A stretch of 64,000 bases of DNA from Streptomyces lavendulae subsp. lavendulae (GTDB lineage Bacteria; Actinomycetota; Actinomycetes; Streptomycetales; Streptomycetaceae), in assembly GCF_002803845.1 (NCBI RefSeq), contig NZ_CP024985.1:2976001-3040000 (forward strand), in the 5' to 3' direction. The translations under genes were made by a program, and so were the position numbers. This document shows, piece after piece, positions 36,448 through 43,785 of the stretch. The notes beneath the pieces are model-generated. The model was not told the DNA's origin. It saw only the letters and a program-made list of their open reading frames with translations, and did no database searches. The first letter of the stretch is position 1. Every line of letters begins with the position of its first letter.

Positions 36448-37878
36448 ATGCGCCGTTCCAAAATCGTCTGCACGCTGGGCCCCGCCGTCGACTCGTATGA
36501 GCAGCTGAAAGCGCTCATCGAGGCAGGTATGAACGTGGCCCGATTCAACTTCAGCCACGGATCCCAGGCAGAACACCAGGAGCGGTACGACCGCGTCCGG
36601 AAGGTCTCCGAGGACACCGGGCGCGCCGTCGGCGTCCTGGCCGACCTCCAGGGTCCGAAGATCCGCCTGGAGACCTTCGCCGAGGGTCCCGTCGAGCTGG
36701 TGCGCGGTGACGAGTTCACCATCACCACCGAGGACGTCCCGGGCGACAAGTCCATCTGCGGCACCACCTACAAGGGGCTCCCGGGCGACGTCGCCAAGGG
36801 TGACCAGATCCTGATCAACGACGGCAACGTCGAACTGCGGGTGACGGAGGTCGACGGCCCGCGGGTGCGGACCATCGTCATCGAGGGCGGTGTCATCTCG
36901 GACCACAAGGGCATCAACCTGCCGGGTGCCGCCGTGAACGTCCCCGCCCTGTCGGAGAAGGACGTCGACGACCTGCGCTTCGCCCTGCGGATGGGCTGCG
37001 ACATGGTCGCCCTCTCCTTCGTCCGCGACGCCAACGACGTCAAGGACGTCCACAAGGTGATGGACGAGGAGGGCCGCCGCGTCCCCGTCATCGCCAAGGT
37101 CGAGAAGCCCCAGGCCGTCGAGAACATGGCGGCGGTCGTCGACGCCTTCGACGCGGTCATGGTGGCCCGCGGCGACCTCGCCGTCGAGTACCCGCTCGAA
37201 AAGGTCCCGATGGTCCAGAAGCGGCTCATCGAGATGTGCCGCCGCAACGCCAAGCCGGTGATCGTCGCGACCCAGATGATGGAGTCGATGATCACCAACT
37301 CCCGCCCGACCCGCGCCGAGGCCTCCGACGTCGCGAACGCCATCCTCGACGGCGCCGACGCGGTCATGCTGTCGGCCGAGTCCTCGGTCGGCGCCTACCC
37401 GATCGAGACCGTCAAGACGATGTCGAAGATCGTCGCGGCGGCCGAGGAAGAGCTCCTCGCCAAGGGCCTCCAGCCGCTGGTCCAGGGCAAGAAGCCGCGC
37501 ACCCAGGGCGGCTCCGTCGCCCGCGCGGCCTGCGAGATCGCGGACTTCCTCGACGGCAAGGCGCTCATCGCCTTCACCCAGTCCGGCGACACGGCCCGCC
37601 GCCTGTCGCGCTACCGCGCCACGCAGCCGATCCTGGCCTTCACCACCGACGTGAACACCCGCAACCAGCTCACCCTGAGCTGGGGCGTCGACTCCTACGT
37701 CGTCCCGCACGTGGACAACACCGACGCGATGGTCGACCTGGTGGACGGCGAGCTGCTCAAGCTGGGCCGCTACGCCGCCGGCGACACCATGATCATCACG
37801 GCCGGCTCGCCCCCCGGCGTCCCGGGCACGACCAACATGGTCCGCGTCCACCACCTGGGCAACCCCACCCAGGCCTGA
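36448..37878 (+). CDS. pyk: Pyruvate kinase
   Basis: 476 aa from ATG 36448 (MRRSKIVCTLGPAVDSYEQL). Conserved segments: NVARFNFSHGSQAEHQER, LADLQGPKIRLETF, DMVALSFVRDANDVKDV, the active-site signature VIAKVEKPQAVENM with catalytic Lys, MVARGDLAVEYPLEKVP, and VIVATQMMESMITNSRPTRAE. The C-terminal domain (ALIAFTQSGDTARRLSRYR) is the allosteric domain. It makes pyruvate and ATP from phosphoenolpyruvate. It follows pta-ackA but has its own promoter-like segment and a strong terminator. Confidence 0.96.
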   Translation: MRRSKIVCTLGPAVDSYEQLKALIEAGMNVARFNFSHGSQAEHQERYDRVRKVSEDTGRAVGVLADLQGPKIRLETFAEGPVELVRGDEFTITTEDVPGDKSICGTTYKGLPGDVAKGDQILINDGNVELRVTEVDGPRVRTIVIEGGVISDHKGINLPGAAVNVPALSEKDVDDLRFALRMGCDMVALSFVRDANDVKDVHKVMDEEGRRVPVIAKVEKPQAVENMAAVVDAFDAVMVARGDLAVEYPLEKVPMVQKRLIEMCRRNAKPVIVATQMMESMITNSRPTRAEASDVANAILDGADAVMLSAESSVGAYPIETVKTMSKIVAAAEEELLAKGLQPLVQGKKPRTQGGSVARAACEIADFLDGKALIAFTQSGDTARRLSRYRATQPILAFTTDVNTRNQLTLSWGVDSYVVPHVDNTDAMVDLVDGELLKLGRYAAGDTMIITAGSPPGVPGTTNMVRVHHLGNPTQA

Positions 37879-37907
37879 CCCACCGGCCCGACTCTGCCGC
37901 ACAGAGA

Positions 37908-37959
37908 CCGAGGGCGGCGCCCCCGACTCCCCCACCGGGACCGGGAGCGCCGCCCTCGG
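37908..37959 (+). terminator. Terminator after pyk
   Basis: Perfect 13-bp arms CCGAGGGCGGCGC (37908-37920) and GCGCCGCCCTCGG (37947-37959), 26-base loop, 30 bp beyond the pyk stop. Confidence 0.8.
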
Positions 37960-38047
37960 TGCGTTGACACGACCGCCGCGCTGAAGTCCATGGCAGCCGC
38001 GCGCACCTCGGCGGCCGACGCCGCTCGGGCCGCCGAAGAACCAGGAC

Positions 38048-38225
38048 GTGGCGCGGGACTTCGACTCGCTTGCGGCCAAGCTCAGGGACAATCCGCCCCA
38101 GGGGCCGGTCACCTCGATCCCCCCCCCCCCCCCGCAGGATCGAGGACACTTACGGTGTCGTCGCGATGACCGACAAGAAGCACGAGCCGAGCGTGATCAA
38201 GGAACTGAAGAAGCTGTATGGCTGA
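38048..38225 (+). pseudogene. Small gene interrupted by a 15-C homopolymer (frameshift)
   Basis: From about 38048 (GTG) one frame reads VARDFDSLAAKLRDNPPQGP and enters a run of 15 C (38119-38133). Past the run the coding-like sequence continues in another frame (RRIEDTYGVVAMTDKKHEPS, then VIKELKKLYG, stop 38223-38225). Removing one C joins both into a single frame of about 58 residues. It ends eight bases inside the start of the next gene, as in coupled small operons. This is either a sequencing error, a slippage-controlled gene or a recent pseudogene. No family is recognised. The 37960-38047 stretch upstream shows no convincing start or other gene. Confidence 0.5.
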
Positions 38226-38553
38226 GCCCCTCCACACCGTGGAGACGGACCGGTTCTCCATCACGTACATCCTCGGCGCCGAGGATGATCCTCGGACCGT
38301 GAAGAACACCGACGCGATCGTCACGGCACCCGGCGGAACGCGCTGGAGTGCCACGCTCCTGACCCTCGACGAGGTCGCCCGCGTCATGGACGTGTGGTCG
38401 ACCACCGGCGAATGCGCCGACGGATCCTACTTCCAGGTCAAGGATCTGGTGATCGTCCGTGAGCCCGGAGTGGACTCCATGACCCGGGCGCTGGTGGACA
38501 TCTTCGACGAGTACGGCATGAACACCGAGGTCTTGCCCCGGTTCGACGTCTGA
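38218..38553 (+). CDS. Hypothetical 111-residue protein
   Basis: ATG 38218 lies inside the end of the interrupted upstream gene, suggesting translational coupling. The protein is acidic and compact (DRFSITYILGAEDDPRTVKN, VTAPGGTRWSATLLTLDEVA, CADGSYFQVKDLVIVREPG) without signal peptide or membrane helix, likely alpha/beta. I do not recognise a family. A two-gene cassette with the upstream partner is likely. It ends before a strong terminator. Confidence 0.65.
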   Translation: MAEPLHTVETDRFSITYILGAEDDPRTVKNTDAIVTAPGGTRWSATLLTLDEVARVMDVWSTTGECADGSYFQVKDLVIVREPGVDSMTRALVDIFDEYGMNTEVLPRFDV

Positions 38554-38568
38554 GCACCACACGCACGA

Positions 38569-38602
38569 CCGAGGCCCGCTCCCCTTCGGAAGCGGGCCTC
38601 GG
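38569..38602. terminator. Bidirectional hairpin terminator between converging genes
   Basis: Perfect 12-bp arms CCGAGGCCCGCT (38569-38580) and AGCGGGCCTCGG (38591-38602), followed by TTGT on the plus strand. It sits between the 111-aa gene and the end of the minus-strand DUF6230 operon. Confidence 0.8.
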
Positions 38603-38624
38603 TTGTATGCGGGCTTGTGCGGGA

Positions 38625-39944
38625 CTACTTCTCCGCCGGGCCGACGTAGTTCTTGAGGCCCGGGACGGTGAGGTCGCCGCCGAACTGGCCGGCCTGGACG
38701 ACCTTGACGTTCGTGAAGAACGCGAAGGGGACGTTCAGGGGCGGCGGGCTGTTCGGGGTGAACTCGATCGGGATCAGGCCGAAGAGGTTCCCCTTGAGGC
38801 TTTCGGTGTACATCGTCACCTTGGCGCCCCGGATCTTGGACGTGGAGCCCGGGCGGGACTTCAGGTGGGCGACGTTGTCGCCCGTTCCGACCGTTTGGTA
38901 CAGGTCCTTGATGTCCAGGGAGTCCGCGGTGAACTTCAGGACCTTCTTTACCTTGCCGCCCGCCGTCTTCACCTCGACGATGCCCGCGTAGTCCAGGCCG
39001 TAGAGGGTCAGCAGCGAGCTGTCGAGGTACCAGGGCTCGTCCGGCAGGAGCGGGATGCCCGGCTCCAGCTTCGCGTCGGCCAGGGCCTTGGCGTCGTAGG
39101 TCGGGCACGGGAAGGGCTGCTTGCCGTCCGGGTCCGTGGACGCCGAGGCCGAGGGAGAGGGCGACGGCGAGGCCTCGGGGTCGGTCTCGTCGGCGGTCTT
39201 CTTCGGGTCGGCGGCCTTGCCCGTCTCGTCCTTCGGGGTCTTGACGGTGTCCTTGACGTCCTGGGGCAGTTCCTTGACCTCGACGCCGGCCTTCTTCGCC
39301 GCCTCGCGGATCGCGTCCGCGGCCGGGTCCGTGGTCTTCGCCGCGCCGCTCGGGGTGGGCGCGGGCGTCGGGGTGGCCGGCTTCTGCGCGTCCTTGAGCG
39401 GCCTGCCGAGCGCGTCGACGAGGCCCTTGAGGGCGTCGCCCACTCCCAGCGGGTCGAGCGGGTTCGTGGGCTTGGCCGCCGGAGCCGAGGGGGAGGGCGA
39501 GGTGCTCGCACTCGCGGACGGCTTGGGCGCCGGCGGCGCCTGCTTGTCCGCTTCCTTCTTGGGGGAGCCGGACGCGGAGGGCGCGGGGGTGGTGACCGGC
39601 TTCGGGCTCCCGCTCGCGCCAGGCGAGGGCGTCGTGGTGGGCGACGTGCTCGGCGAGGCCGTCTTGGAGGGCGACGGCGAGGCCGATTCGGACGGCTCGT
39701 CCGACCGGGTCACACACGGGCCGGGCGCGAAGGGGATGTCCTTGTCGTCGGCCAGGGCCATCTTCGGGGCCATGCCCATCCCGACGAACACGGCCGTCGG
39801 CATCGCCGCCAGCGCCATCGTCTTGCCGACGGGTATCTGGAGCTTGTTCAGCAGCGACTTCCTGGGCGCCGCGTGGCGCGGGCCCTTCCTGTCGCGCGAC
39901 TCTGCGCCTGGGGCCACGCCCCGCTGCGTCTCGTCACCCCGCAC
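38625..39944 (-). CDS. Secreted or anchored Pro/Ser/Thr-rich protein with C-terminal DUF6230-like domain
   Basis: 439 aa if started at GTG 39944, which has GGGAGGA close upstream and overlaps the end of the DUF6114 gene by 11 bases; in-frame ATG 39959 is an alternative. After a basic N-terminus (RDRKGPRHAAPRKSLLNKLQ) there is a hydrophobic segment (MALAAMPTAVFVGMGM) ending ALADD, a probable signal/anchor. About residues 75-290 form a Pro/Ser/Ala/Thr/Lys-rich wall-spanning type linker. The last ~150 residues (VTMYTESLKGNLFGLIPIEF, FFTNVKVVQAGQFGGDLTVP) resemble the DUF6230 protein encoded two genes upstream. It is probably exposed at the cell surface; function is unknown. Confidence 0.75.
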   Translation of the reverse strand: MRGDETQRGVAPGAESRDRKGPRHAAPRKSLLNKLQIPVGKTMALAAMPTAVFVGMGMAPKMALADDKDIPFAPGPCVTRSDEPSESASPSPSKTASPSTSPTTTPSPGASGSPKPVTTPAPSASGSPKKEADKQAPPAPKPSASASTSPSPSAPAAKPTNPLDPLGVGDALKGLVDALGRPLKDAQKPATPTPAPTPSGAAKTTDPAADAIREAAKKAGVEVKELPQDVKDTVKTPKDETGKAADPKKTADETDPEASPSPSPSASASTDPDGKQPFPCPTYDAKALADAKLEPGIPLLPDEPWYLDSSLLTLYGLDYAGIVEVKTAGGKVKKVLKFTADSLDIKDLYQTVGTGDNVAHLKSRPGSTSKIRGAKVTMYTESLKGNLFGLIPIEFTPNSPPPLNVPFAFFTNVKVVQAGQFGGDLTVPGLKNYVGPAEK

Positions 39945-40488
39945 TGTTCCTCCCGCCATCGGCGTGGGCATTCGTCTCGGTCGCGTAAGCCGTTTCCACG
40001 TCGCGGGGACCGGGGACGCCCAGGAGGCCGTGCGCCGGGTCCTGCGCCTTGGCCTCCGCCGCGTCCTCGGGCTCCTCCTCGACCGGCTTCCCCGGGGCCC
40101 AGGACAGCGCGAGCGCTCCGCCGAGCAGGGAGAACAGGAATCCGAGGAAGAAGCCGCCCAGGTTCGACACCGGCAGGGAAACCAGCGCGAGGAGGATCGC
40201 GGCGACACCGGCGAACACCCGGATGCCCTGCTGGAACCAGAGGGCGATGCCGAGGGTGATCAGCAGGAGGCCGATGATCAGCGAGCCCGCGCCGGCGGTG
40301 GTCGCCATGGCGATGGTGATGTTGCCCAGCCGGAGGTCCGCGTAGGGGAAGTAGGCGATCGGAACGCCGCCCACGGCGGTGAAGAGACCCGCCCAGAAGG
40401 GCCGTTCCCCCCTCCAGGCACGGAAGCGGTAGTACACCACGGTGAACCAAGCGTCGTCTGCGGCGCGAACCGGGGCCTGGGGGTTCAT
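39934..40488 (-). CDS. DUF6114 domain membrane protein
   Basis: 184 aa from ATG 40488, with AGGGAG nine bases upstream. Four or so membrane helices: RPFWAGLFTAVGGVPIAYFP, AGAGSLIIGLLLITLGIALW, IRVFAGVAAILLALVSLPVS, and LGGFFLGFLFSLLGGALALS. The C-terminal ~45 residues are hydrophilic and acidic (VEEEPEDAAEAKAQDP). This is the architecture of DUF6114 proteins, which accompany DUF6230 genes in Streptomyces. Middle gene of the triad; the 3' end overlaps the next gene's start. Confidence 0.85.
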   Translation of the reverse strand: MNPQAPVRAADDAWFTVVYYRFRAWRGERPFWAGLFTAVGGVPIAYFPYADLRLGNITIAMATTAGAGSLIIGLLLITLGIALWFQQGIRVFAGVAAILLALVSLPVSNLGGFFLGFLFSLLGGALALSWAPGKPVEEEPEDAAEAKAQDPAHGLLGVPGPRDVETAYATETNAHADGGRNSAG

Positions 40489-40591
40489 GGACAACAGCTC
40501 CCTGGAAACGGTGGTACGGAAACTCTGTGGAGCCCGCGGGGGCGGGCGGCGGTGTCCGCCCCCGCCCCCGCGGTCGCTCGACCGGGATCGA

Positions 40592-41242
40592 CTACTTCTC
40601 GTCCTGGTAGCACGGCTGGTCGCCGCTGAGCAGACGGAGCTTGAGGTTGGGCAGCGTGAAGGTGCCCGCCGTCGTCGCCCACGCCTTCTGGCGCACGTTC
40701 GTCAGCACGGCCTTCTTGGCGCGCTGCGAGAACAGGGCACCGTTGGCCACCGTGTTGGCCTGCGGGGCCGTCGGGTGGTCCTTGTCGGCCGCATCCGCGA
40801 CCGCGACACCGATGTCCAGGTCCTTGAACTCGGCGTCGGTGTCGAGCTCGGCGACGTCCAGGTAGATGTTCGACGCCACCGCCGGCGTGCCCTTGTTGCC
40901 GGTCTGGAGCTTCATCGTGATCGCGCCGAGGCCCGGGATCGGGGTGACCAGCGACTGGCACATGTTGGTGATCTCGGCGCGGCGGAACCCGGAGATGGTG
41001 ACCGGGTGCGCCGCTTCCTTGCCGTCCAGGCCCTTGCCCTTGGCGACGCTGCCGTACTGCAGCAGGTCGTCACCGTCGAGCTTGTCGGCCGAAACCTTGA
41101 AGTCCTGGCCCGAGACGCTGAAGGACGCCGCGAGGGCACCCTGCGCCAGACCCACACCGACCGCGGCCGTGGCCGCGATGCTCGGCACCATGACGAGCGC
41201 GAAGCGCTTCCATCTGGTCCCGCCACGAACCTGAGAACTCAT
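40592..41242 (-). CDS. DUF6230 family secreted protein (often labelled cholesterol esterase)
   Basis: 216 aa from ATG 41242 with GGAGGA (five bases upstream). N-terminus: basic stretch (GGTRWKRFALVMVPS) and hydrophobic segment (IAATAAVGVGLAQGALAA), a signal peptide or anchor. The extracellular part is beta-rich (FSVSGQDFKVSADKLDGDDL, VTISGFRRAEITNMCQSLV) and ends with CYQDEK; two Cys may pair. The esterase label sometimes attached to this family has no visible catalytic triad here. First gene of a three-gene operon with DUF6114 and a surface protein. Confidence 0.85.
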   Translation of the reverse strand: MSSQVRGGTRWKRFALVMVPSIAATAAVGVGLAQGALAASFSVSGQDFKVSADKLDGDDLLQYGSVAKGKGLDGKEAAHPVTISGFRRAEITNMCQSLVTPIPGLGAITMKLQTGNKGTPAVASNIYLDVAELDTDAEFKDLDIGVAVADAADKDHPTAPQANTVANGALFSQRAKKAVLTNVRQKAWATTAGTFTLPNLKLRLLSGDQPCYQDEK

Positions 41243-41729
41243 ATCGTTCCTCCTTCTCGGACGTACATCTCCGGTCCGGGCCGTGCCCGTCCTGGGATGG
41301 GAGAAGTGCTACGTCCTCGGGAAGGAGCGCAGGAGGCCGGGTGTGGCTGGGCCACGTCCCGTACACCGGCGATCACCCCCGAGCGACAACCACTGGGCCA
41401 CGCGTTCGCGCAACCTGGAGGACAGGCTCCGCCGGGTGTGGTGGAGACCCCCCTGTCCCACGGCCGGTGCCACTGCCACCGGCCGGCCCGGTGGGGACCC
41501 TCCACCGCGGCTCCGGATGAGCGGCTCTGCGGGAAGGACCGAGCGTCGCCGATCGTGGTCCATTCGCGGCCGGGGCACAAGGGGGTTCGTTACTGGCGGG
41601 TAACGGCTGGATAACCGGGGTGCGACCCGGCGCCGTCGAGTGGCCACACAGGGTGTCACCCAGGGCCACGACAGAAGGGGAGGAGACCGAACCAACCGGA
41701 CAGTTCACGGGGTTCGCTTTACTGCGAGT
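41243..41729. other. Long upstream region of the DUF6230 operon
   Basis: No gene is apparent. It contains a perfect 8-bp stem hairpin, GGCCGGTG-N7-CACCGGCC (41462-41484), and a triple half-site array near 41589-41615 listed separately. Such a long gap suggests a regulated promoter for the DUF6230 operon; the exact -10/-35 is not placed. Confidence 0.5.
41589..41615. promoter_or_regulatory. Triple GTnAC-like half-site array (MtrA/GlnR-type candidate)
   Basis: Three half-sites spaced at exactly 11 bp: GTTAC (41589-41593), GTAAC (41600-41604) and ATAAC (41611-41615). OmpR-type regulators MtrA and GlnR of actinobacteria bind direct repeats of GTnAC-like half-sites with six-base spacers. The array is about 350 bp upstream of the DUF6230 start. 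Confidence 0.45.
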
Positions 41730-41775
41730 AACAGCGGCCGCGATTACCAAGTTTTGGTAAAGCGCGGCCGCTGTT
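41730..41775 (-). terminator. Strong two-part hairpin terminator of the thioredoxin-TPR gene
   Basis: 13-bp perfect arms AACAGCGGCCGCG (41730-41742) and CGCGGCCGCTGTT (41763-41775) enclose a second 7-bp stem TTACCAA-GTT-TTGGTAA. It lies 51 bp past the stop on the minus strand. Confidence 0.85.
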
Positions 41776-41825
41776 TATCTACGTGTCAACAAATCGCCGG
41801 CGCCCGGAGGGGCGCCCGGCACCGC

Positions 41826-42818
41826 CTAGAACAGCACGCGCGCCAGCGCGGTGCGGGCCGCGGTGACCCGGGGGTCGTCCGCGCCGATGACCTCGAAGAG
41901 CTCCAGGAGCCGGACCCGCACGGAGTCCCGATCGTCACCGAAGGTGACGCGGACCGTGTCCACCAGACGCGCGAAGGCGTCGGCGACGTGGCCGCCGGCC
42001 AGGTCCAGGTCGGCCGCCGCCATCTGCGCGGCCGGGTCCTTCGGACGCTCGGCCGCCTCGGCGCGCACGGTCTGCGGGTTCAGGTGCTGCACCCGGGACA
42101 GCAGCTCGGCCTGGGCCAGGCCCAACTTCGCCTCGGTGTTGGCCGGGTCGTCGGCGAGCACGTTCTTGTACGCCTGCACGGCCCCGCCCAGGTCGCCCGC
42201 GTCCAGCGCGACGACGGCCGCCTCCAGCAGGGCGTCGTACGGACCGGCCGGCTCGGGGGCCCGCTCGGCCGCGACGCCCTCCGCGCCCGGGTCCACCTGG
42301 AGGCCGACGAGGCCGAAGCGCTCCTCGGCGACCTGGACCAGCTGAGCGAGGGTCTCGCGGATCTGCTGCTCCGGGGCCACGCCCTGGAACAGCGGCAACA
42401 CCTGGCCGGCCACGACGGCGAACACGGCCGGGATGCCCTGGATGCCGAACTGCTGCATCAGCATCTGGTTGGCGTCGACGTCGATCTTCGCCAGGACGAA
42501 GCGGCCGTTCGCCTCGGCGGTCAGCCGCTCCAGGAGCGGGCTGAGCTGCTTGCACGGCTCGCACCACTCGGCCCAGAAGTCGAGGACGACCGGGACCTCG
42601 TTGGAGAGCTGGAGGACATCGCTTTCGAAGCCGGCCTCGTCGACGTCGATCACGAGCGCGGACGGCGGTACGGCGCCACCGGGCGCGGCGCCCGCTCCGG
42701 CGCCACCCTGCCGGGCCGCCTCGGCGCGCGCCTGCTCGGCCTTGGCCTTGGCTTCGCCGGCCGCCTTCACCGCGGCGAGGTCGACGACGCCGCTCATGGA
42801 CATGTTTCTGGGCTGCAT
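41826..42818 (-). CDS. Thioredoxin-TPR co-chaperone (YbbN/CnoX-like)
   Basis: 330 aa from ATG 42818; GGGGAGG is eight bases upstream. A coiled, Ala/Lys-rich N-terminus (VKAAGEAKAKAEQARAEAAR) is followed by a thioredoxin fold at about residues 60-165 with WCEPC (VLDFWAEWCEPCKQLSPLL) and the cis-Pro region GIQGIPAVFAVVAGQV. The C-terminal half is TPR-like (AAVVALDAGDLGGAVQAYKN; AQMAAADLDLAGGHVADAF). The redox centre has Glu in place of Gly (C-E-P-C). In the family these proteins are holdases or co-chaperones under oxidative stress. It is monocistronic by its strong terminator. Confidence 0.88.
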   Translation of the reverse strand: MQPRNMSMSGVVDLAAVKAAGEAKAKAEQARAEAARQGGAGAGAAPGGAVPPSALVIDVDEAGFESDVLQLSNEVPVVLDFWAEWCEPCKQLSPLLERLTAEANGRFVLAKIDVDANQMLMQQFGIQGIPAVFAVVAGQVLPLFQGVAPEQQIRETLAQLVQVAEERFGLVGLQVDPGAEGVAAERAPEPAGPYDALLEAAVVALDAGDLGGAVQAYKNVLADDPANTEAKLGLAQAELLSRVQHLNPQTVRAEAAERPKDPAAQMAAADLDLAGGHVADAFARLVDTVRVTFGDDRDSVRVRLLELFEVIGADDPRVTAARTALARVLF

Positions 42819-43044
42819 GCGTACATCCTCCCCCGTGTGCGCGCGCCGACGAAAAGGATCCCGAAAGATCGTCCCGCTGATCGGTCGAACCGTTGTGCGG
42901 CGCCGGGTCCCCACCTGGCGCCAGTAGCCTTCGCGTGGTTGTCGCTCTTTCGCTACGAGCCGTAGCGTAACTCCCCCGCGCCCCGGGCGCCCCGTGATCT
43001 GAACCACAGCGAACGACCCCCCGCCGGTTCCGCTACTGACGGGT

Positions 43045-43695
43045 ATGGTCTCGGCCATGCGCAACCCCAGCCCTTGTACGAGCCCCCCGCCCGGCCGCAC
43101 CGGCCGTCCCCGCAGCGCGGCGGCGGACGCCGCGATCCTCGCGGCGACCCGGGACGCGCTGGTGGAGCTGGGCTGGTCGAAGCTGACGATGGGGGACGTC
43201 TCGGCCCGCGCGGGCGTCGCGAAGACCACCCTCTACCGGCGCTGGGCGGGCAAGAGCGAGCTGGTCGTGGACGCGGTCGCGGAGCTGTTCGACGCGCTGG
43301 AACTTCCCGACCGGGGCTCGCTCGAAGCGGACATCGAGTACGTGGTCCTGCAGTTCGCGCAGCTGCTGCGGCGCCCCGAGGCGCGTACCGCCCTGATGGC
43401 GGTGGTCGCCGAGTCCACCCGGGACGAGGCCCTGCGCGGGCGGATCCGGTCGGCGATCGTGGACCGGCAGAAACGTCTCGTCGTACTGGGTCGCGAACGG
43501 GCCCAGGCGCGCGGGGAACTTCCGTACGAGGAGGACGAGGCCCTCGCCGGCCTTGCCACGGACCTGATCTTCGACGTGATCGCGGGCACGGTGGTGCACC
43601 GCGCCCTGGTCAGCTGCGAGCCGGTGGACGAGCTGTGGGTGTCCGCCTTCACCTCGCTGCTGATGCACGGCCTGCGGGGCGCCGCCTCCGCCTGA
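43045..43695 (+). CDS. TetR family transcriptional regulator
   Basis: 216 aa from ATG 43045 (ATG 43057 is equally possible; no ribosome site separates them). The helix-turn-helix is at about residues 28-70: ILAATRDALVELGWSKLTMG, then VSARAGVAKTTLYRRWAGKS. The C-terminal ligand/dimer domain (TetR_C-like) follows, with AVVAESTRDEALRGRIRSAI. It probably represses a nearby or distant gene when no ligand is bound. It converges on icmA, whose promoter has a long palindrome that could be a TetR site; that link is speculative. Confidence 0.88.
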   Translation: MVSAMRNPSPCTSPPPGRTGRPRSAAADAAILAATRDALVELGWSKLTMGDVSARAGVAKTTLYRRWAGKSELVVDAVAELFDALELPDRGSLEADIEYVVLQFAQLLRRPEARTALMAVVAESTRDEALRGRIRSAIVDRQKRLVVLGRERAQARGELPYEEDEALAGLATDLIFDVIAGTVVHRALVSCEPVDELWVSAFTSLLMHGLRGAASA

Positions 43696-43726
43696 GGCCC
43701 CCGCCCGGACCAGCCAGGGAAACGCG

Positions 43727-43773
43727 GAGGCCGGCCACCTCCCCCGCCGTGCGGCGGGGGCGTGACCGGCCTC
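43727..43773. terminator. Bidirectional terminator between tetR and icmA
   Basis: Outer arms GAGGCCGG (43727-43734) and CCGGCCTC (43766-43773) enclose an inner CCCCCGCCG/CGGCGGGGG stem, located in the 90-bp gap between the two converging stops. Confidence 0.75.
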
Positions 43774-43785
43774 GCGGGCCGTCCG

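Noticed and set aside
40592..41242. Cholesterol esterase function for the DUF6230 protein
   Set aside because: No GxSxG or other hydrolase triad pattern is visible; the name is a database label only.
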